Shown here piece after piece: positions 60,641 through 64,000 of a stretch of DNA of 64,000 bases. The stretch's first letter is position 1. Each line of letters starts with the position of its first letter. The DNA comes from Diplonema japonicum. Lineage: Eukaryota > Euglenozoa > Diplonemea > Diplonemida > Diplonemidae. The DNA lies in assembly GCA_964019335.1 (NCBI GenBank), contig OZ025666.1, positions 126,501-190,500 on the forward strand. Direction: 5' to 3'. A model generated the notes under the pieces. That model was not told the DNA's origin, ran no database searches, and saw only the letters and a list, made by a program, of their open reading frames with translations. The position numbers and the translations under genes are program-made.

Positions 60641-62146
60641 ATGAAGGGAGTCCTTAGGCTGATCCTATGTGTTGTTGCCTTGTTGGTGCTGTGCATGGCA
60701 GTTGTGAATGTAGCAATGGGGGAGGGGAGTGACTTCGAAGGGTACGAAGAGTGGCGGGCGGGTGACGGGGCTGACGTGATGTTCAAAGACGTGCCGTTCA
60801 TGAAGCCCTCGAAGCACGTCGAGAGCCAGGTGAGAAGGCTGAACGTGGAGAACAAGCACAACGAGACGCGAGAGAAAGTGTACAGTATGTGGGAGAGCAG
60901 CATAGCAGGCGAGGAAGGTGTGCATATTATACACACCGTGCAGTGCACGCATGAGGAGCTGTGGCAGAGCTTTGCTTTGGAATTTTCGTGGGAGAAAGTA
61001 AAGCAGAAAGGCGCCCTTACCAGGATCGTCTCGGGATGCGTCCAGTCTGACGGGAGCGTCGCTGCTGGTTACGAGCGGTCGCAGCGGAGGGTTGTCGCTA
61101 GCGACAAGTTCTTCATCTTCTACACACCTGAGGTCGTGGTCAGTGACTACCCCCGGCTGTACCGGCCTGTCTCTGTGTGGCACTGGGTCATGAACGGTCT
61201 CCCCCCTGAGAAGGTCATCGTCTATCTGGACCCCGACACGATCTTCGTGAAGCCTCTCCCACACACACTGATCTCCGCCATTACACCAGGCACGTCCTAC
61301 TCTCATCACAACCCTGTCCTGGAGCGTGCGAAGTGGCACAAGGCGTTCACAGTAGCGTGTGCCCGCTTGAGGTATTCAGGCATCAACCGCAAGGGACGTT
61401 CCTGTCGCCCTGTTGCGAAGCCTGTTCAGTACTCGGTGACTGCGCCCTACGCACTGCACAGGGCAGACATGGCGTCGGTTGCGTCGTTTTGGGTCCGGTT
61501 TGCAGTTTCGATAAAGGATGCATGGGGGTGGCAGTGGTGGGCAGAGCCCGCAGGATTCAGCTCCGCATTGTTGAAAACAGGCATCACCGCGCAGAAGCTG
61601 CACACAGGCGTTCTGTGGACACGGTTGCTCGACGCACCAGGGAAAGTGCCCGGTGTGAAGGAAGGAAAGGGTGTGGAAGGGGTGCCCCAAGAGTACTTAC
61701 CCTCCTTGGTGAGGTACGACATGCCGATGGAGGTCAACAAGAAGAGCAAAGAATGGGCCGCGTTGAGGGTCTCTGCCCATGCACAGTCCATGTGGGAGAA
61801 GAATGAGAACAAACCCTTGTTGGAATATATATATTGGTCAAAGGAGAAGCTTCCGGTTAACTTGCTGGATTGCAACGAGGCGCTGCTCTTCGAGTACCCT
61901 TCAGTGCAGCACATGGTGGGGAGGAGGTACAAGGCAGGCCTCCACGATCACAAGTGGGGCTTGTTCCTTGCATCTGTCGTCCCGACCATCAACACCGCCC
62001 TCGTGACATACAAGACAAAACACTGCAAGGACCCGAACCTCCTGAAATTGTGGCGCACCGCCACCGACCGTAAATGGATGTCTAGGTTCCTTCCTGTCGC
62101 CAACGAGAGCAGCAGTCTGGGATATGAGTACAAACCGCTGCAGTGA
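60641..62146 (+). CDS. HPAT/serine-galactosyltransferase-like glycosyltransferase, type II membrane protein
   Basis: 501 aa. The hydrophobic segment LRLILCVVALLVLCMAVVNVA (about 5-25) is an uncleaved signal anchor. The luminal part contains HIIHTVQCTHEELWQSFAL and TRIVSGC, matching the 'IHTxFSxECxxYxxWQ...RLLSC' pattern of plant hydroxyproline O-arabinosyltransferases and algal peptidyl-serine galactosyltransferases. A DxD-type motif follows (VYLDPDTIF, Asp197/Asp199) and then the 'GTSYSHHNP' region. It probably glycosylates Ser or Hyp in secreted proteins in the Golgi. It lies 3 kb from the GT61 gene, but they need not work together. Confidence 0.78.
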   Translation: MKGVLRLILCVVALLVLCMAVVNVAMGEGSDFEGYEEWRAGDGADVMFKDVPFMKPSKHVESQVRRLNVENKHNETREKVYSMWESSIAGEEGVHIIHTVQCTHEELWQSFALEFSWEKVKQKGALTRIVSGCVQSDGSVAAGYERSQRRVVASDKFFIFYTPEVVVSDYPRLYRPVSVWHWVMNGLPPEKVIVYLDPDTIFVKPLPHTLISAITPGTSYSHHNPVLERAKWHKAFTVACARLRYSGINRKGRSCRPVAKPVQYSVTAPYALHRADMASVASFWVRFAVSIKDAWGWQWWAEPAGFSSALLKTGITAQKLHTGVLWTRLLDAPGKVPGVKEGKGVEGVPQEYLPSLVRYDMPMEVNKKSKEWAALRVSAHAQSMWEKNENKPLLEYIYWSKEKLPVNLLDCNEALLFEYPSVQHMVGRRYKAGLHDHKWGLFLASVVPTINTALVTYKTKHCKDPNLLKLWRTATDRKWMSRFLPVANESSSLGYEYKPLQ

Positions 62147-62311
62147 CAACGTGCGGGAGAGGGGGAGGGGGAAAAAAAAGTGTTTTTTTTTTTTAATTCA
62201 ATTATTTCTTATGTAATTCATATCCCCCCCCTCCCCCTTGATTCTTCCTGCAAAAAATTGAAACGATACCAAAAAGGCGGGGGGGGAAAACCCACAAAAA
62301 AAAAAAAGAAT

Positions 62312-63184
62312 ATGACAGACACAGCACTGAACAGCCCAGTCCAGCGCAGGAAGTCCCAAGTGAGTCTAGTTATTCTAGTAAAGGAAGACGTCGAAGGAGA
62401 GGAAGAGATAAAGAATATTCCGGAAAAGGAAAAGGGCTCGGTAAGGTTCAATGAAGAGCACGAGGTGAAGATGATCACCCCCGCAACGCACCCTAACCGA
62501 CAAGGGCAGTTTGGGTCCCTTTTTCCGAAGAACGAGCTCGCTCACTTTAAGCAGGGCGACAAGGTAGAGTACACCCTGAGTGGCACAAACCTGCGAACAG
62601 GAAAGCGGTTCCAAGGGGTCATCATAGGTCTGCACGAAGAAAACAGCGCACATGTGGACGTATTGACACCTGAGGGGGACATAGAGGTCATCCCATGGTA
62701 TAGAGTAAAGCACCTCACGGAGAAGAAAACAATGTTCTGGGGAACTGTTGTTTTGCAGCTTCTGGTTCTCCTCGTCATTTGGGTCGGCTCGGGAGGGCTT
62801 GACAAGCATCCTTCATACCCTGGCCAGGTTACTGTTACTCTGCACGGCAACGAAACTGCACGTACACACGGTTTCACCCTTGGCACCGACTGGATCGTGA
62901 ATTTTGTTCAGCCGAATTCTTCTGCAAGCAGATCCGGCCTCCGTTGTGGTTTCCAGCTTACGACCATCAATGGTCATTTGCCGTCGTCTTCGATGCTGGA
63001 CCATATTTACCCTGTCACGACCGTGCTTGTCCTGGCGCCGCCGCGTGGTTCCGATTCCCCGGTGTACTTGTTTGCCTTTGCCACCGCTTTGTTTTGTGTC
63101 ACCTTTATCACTCTCTCTTACATCCGTCCTGGGCCTGAGTTGATGCAGCACGCGGGTACAGCCCGGGATGATTATATTGTGTAA
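62312..63184 (+). CDS. Double-spanning membrane protein with PDZ-like loop
   Basis: 290 aa from the ATG at 62312, after an A-rich leader. The cytosolic N-terminus (about 1-145) has a Tudor/SH3-like stretch (KQGDKVEYTLSGTNLRTGKRFQGVIIGLHE). The first membrane span is FWGTVVLQLLVLLVIWVGSG (about 150-170). The loop resembles a PDZ module (TRTHGFTLGTDWIVNFVQPNSSASRSGLRCGFQLTTINGH), and the second span is YLFAFATALFCVTFITLSYI (about 252-271). The C-terminus ends YIV. Function is unknown. The PDZ-like wording (GF..GTDW...VQPNSSASRSGLR) recalls the four-PDZ gene at 38.4 kb. Confidence 0.72.
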   Translation: MTDTALNSPVQRRKSQVSLVILVKEDVEGEEEIKNIPEKEKGSVRFNEEHEVKMITPATHPNRQGQFGSLFPKNELAHFKQGDKVEYTLSGTNLRTGKRFQGVIIGLHEENSAHVDVLTPEGDIEVIPWYRVKHLTEKKTMFWGTVVLQLLVLLVIWVGSGGLDKHPSYPGQVTVTLHGNETARTHGFTLGTDWIVNFVQPNSSASRSGLRCGFQLTTINGHLPSSSMLDHIYPVTTVLVLAPPRGSDSPVYLFAFATALFCVTFITLSYIRPGPELMQHAGTARDDYIV

Positions 63185-63277
63185 GTTTTTTTTTTCTTCT
63201 TCTATCTTTTTCTTTTTTCCTAATATGATCCCCTCCCCTCTTAGTTAGTTGAGCTGCTGGATTGAAGAAAGCCATTC

Positions 63278-63334
<57 letters not shown>

Positions 63335-63458
63335 ACTTTTTTTTTCTTCTTCCGTTAATTCTTCCAGGAGAGTGCTAGCTTGTATACCAATCTTGGCCAC
63401 CCCTCCCCTAGGGGCTATGTTGGCAGGGTTATCGCGATTCCCAAGCTTATTTTTTTCT

Positions 63459-63727
63459 AAGGTGGTGGGGATAACGTGGAAATATAAGAAGTACATCAGA
63501 TATGTTGTTCGCTGTTGACCTCCCTGTCGGTCATCACCGGTAGCGCCCGAGTGGAAGAACGTAACGCAGATGCTCAGGGTGCGAACAGGCAGCAAACTGC
63601 ACGAGCGCAGAATCTTGGTTACCCGGGACGCCCCGGCTAGGGTTGAGCACACCGCACGCATTAAGGACACGACGCGGAACGCAGAAGAAGCTACTGCTCG
63701 GCCGAGGAGCGCCCCCTGTAATCAAGT
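63459..63727 (+). repeat. Dispersed repeat R2, copy b
   Basis: Begins CTAAGGTGGTGGGGATAAC and ends CCCCCTGTAATCAAGTA, like copy a at 20.3 kb. It differs by an insertion near GAACGTAACGCAG and scattered substitutions. A T-run precedes the copy, as at copy a. Confidence 0.88.
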
Positions 63728-63865
63728 AGGTAGTTCGTGCTTCATTATACGCTTAACGCCACCTAGTGTTGCAATCAAAGCCCCATTTTTTTTTTTTTTT
63801 TTTTGGAGCCCGTTTCCCAATAAGAAAACGGAGTCGTTTCCCGCTTTGCTACCAACATAGCCGTG

Positions 63866-63896
63866 CCCCCCCTCCCCCTCCCCCTCCCCCTCCCCC
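63866..63896 (+). repeat. (CCCCCT)n hexamer repeat
   Basis: Five C-tracts of five or more separated by single T. The minus strand is a run of G-tracts able to form a G-quadruplex. It is too short and isolated to be called telomeric. Confidence 0.85.
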
Positions 63897-64000
63897 GCTG
63901 TGCAGTCTTGCAATTCGAGTGTCCGAGGGTCGCGGCACTTGTTCCTCTGAACTGGCACAAACTGTCCCACTTTTTTTTTTAATATTAAGTTTATGCTTCT

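Larger units (their letters stand above)
63185..64000 (+). other. Terminal spacer with A53 run and a repeat copy
   Basis: Contains A53 (63281-63333), R2 copy b and the C-rich repeat at 63866-63896, with T-runs between. No gene is supported up to the window end. Confidence 0.6.

Noticed and set aside
63866-63896. C-rich hexamer repeat as a telomere end
   Set aside because: It has only about five units, is interstitial, and is followed by ordinary sequence to the window end. Similar C-runs occur in other spacers.

Overview
This is nuclear DNA of a flagellated protist, most likely a euglenozoan. A diplonemid is my first guess; a free-living or prokinetoplastid lineage is possible. The evidence is fourfold. 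(1) Every supported gene, including three tRNAs, lies on the + strand across 64 kb. (2) Genes are separated by polypyrimidine-rich spacers with an AG just before the start codon, in one case only 13 nt after the previous stop, which is the arrangement expected for polycistronic transcription with spliced-leader trans-splicing. (3) Many genes also carry conventional GT-AG introns, most of them only 34-71 nt, so cis-splicing is active; this argues against trypanosomatids, which have almost no introns. (4) Gene content is rich in flagellar and cytoskeletal proteins: a PF16/SPAG6 orthologue, an LRR/IQ coiled-coil protein, beta-tubulin, a NEK-like kinase and EF-hand coiled-coil proteins. The standard genetic code is used. 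The assignment is inferred from architecture; no rRNA or spliced-leader RNA gene was found.

Layout. 0-5.2 kb: end of a coiled-coil gene, a myristoylatable PP-loop (asparagine-synthase-like) protein, a type I membrane protein, tRNA-Gly and a 72-aa two-exon gene. 5.4-6.9 kb: repeat cluster 1. 6.9-19.2 kb: Siw14-like phosphatase, MsrA-like protein without its catalytic cysteine, NDPK-like protein without its catalytic histidine, LRR/IQ protein, three tandem RPS11 genes, two small genes, a kelch protein and a C2HC zinc-finger protein. 19.4-22.1 kb: two-RRM protein, a dispersed repeat, a decayed Crypton-like tyrosine recombinase and tRNA-Ile. 22.2-39.9 kb: EF-hand coiled-coil protein with tRNA-Asn inside its second intron, secreted FAD oxidase, NEK-like kinase, membrane protein, Msp1/ATAD1 AAA ATPase, second EF-hand coiled-coil protein, probable mitochondrial membrane protein, SNU23/ZMAT2 and a four-PDZ protein.

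40-44.6 kb: repeat cluster 2, interrupted by a collapsed duplicate of the 44.6-48.2 kb gene block and a still-open paralogue of the gene at 48.3 kb. 44.6-63.2 kb: dynamitin-like protein, SMYD-like methyltransferase, PF16/SPAG6, PH-like-fold/coiled-coil protein, beta-tubulin, a perfect 59-bp inverted repeat, a large IQ protein, a three-exon membrane protein, GT61 glycosyltransferase, PPR protein, coiled-coil protein, HPAT-like glycosyltransferase and a double-spanning membrane protein. The window ends in a second copy of the dispersed repeat.

There is no operon logic in the bacterial sense. Neighbours are probably co-transcribed but functionally mixed. The clearest functional theme is the flagellum and microtubules, followed by secretory-pathway glycosylation around 55.7-62.1 kb. 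Exon structures were deduced by hand from reading-frame continuity and GT-AG borders and have not been checked against transcripts.
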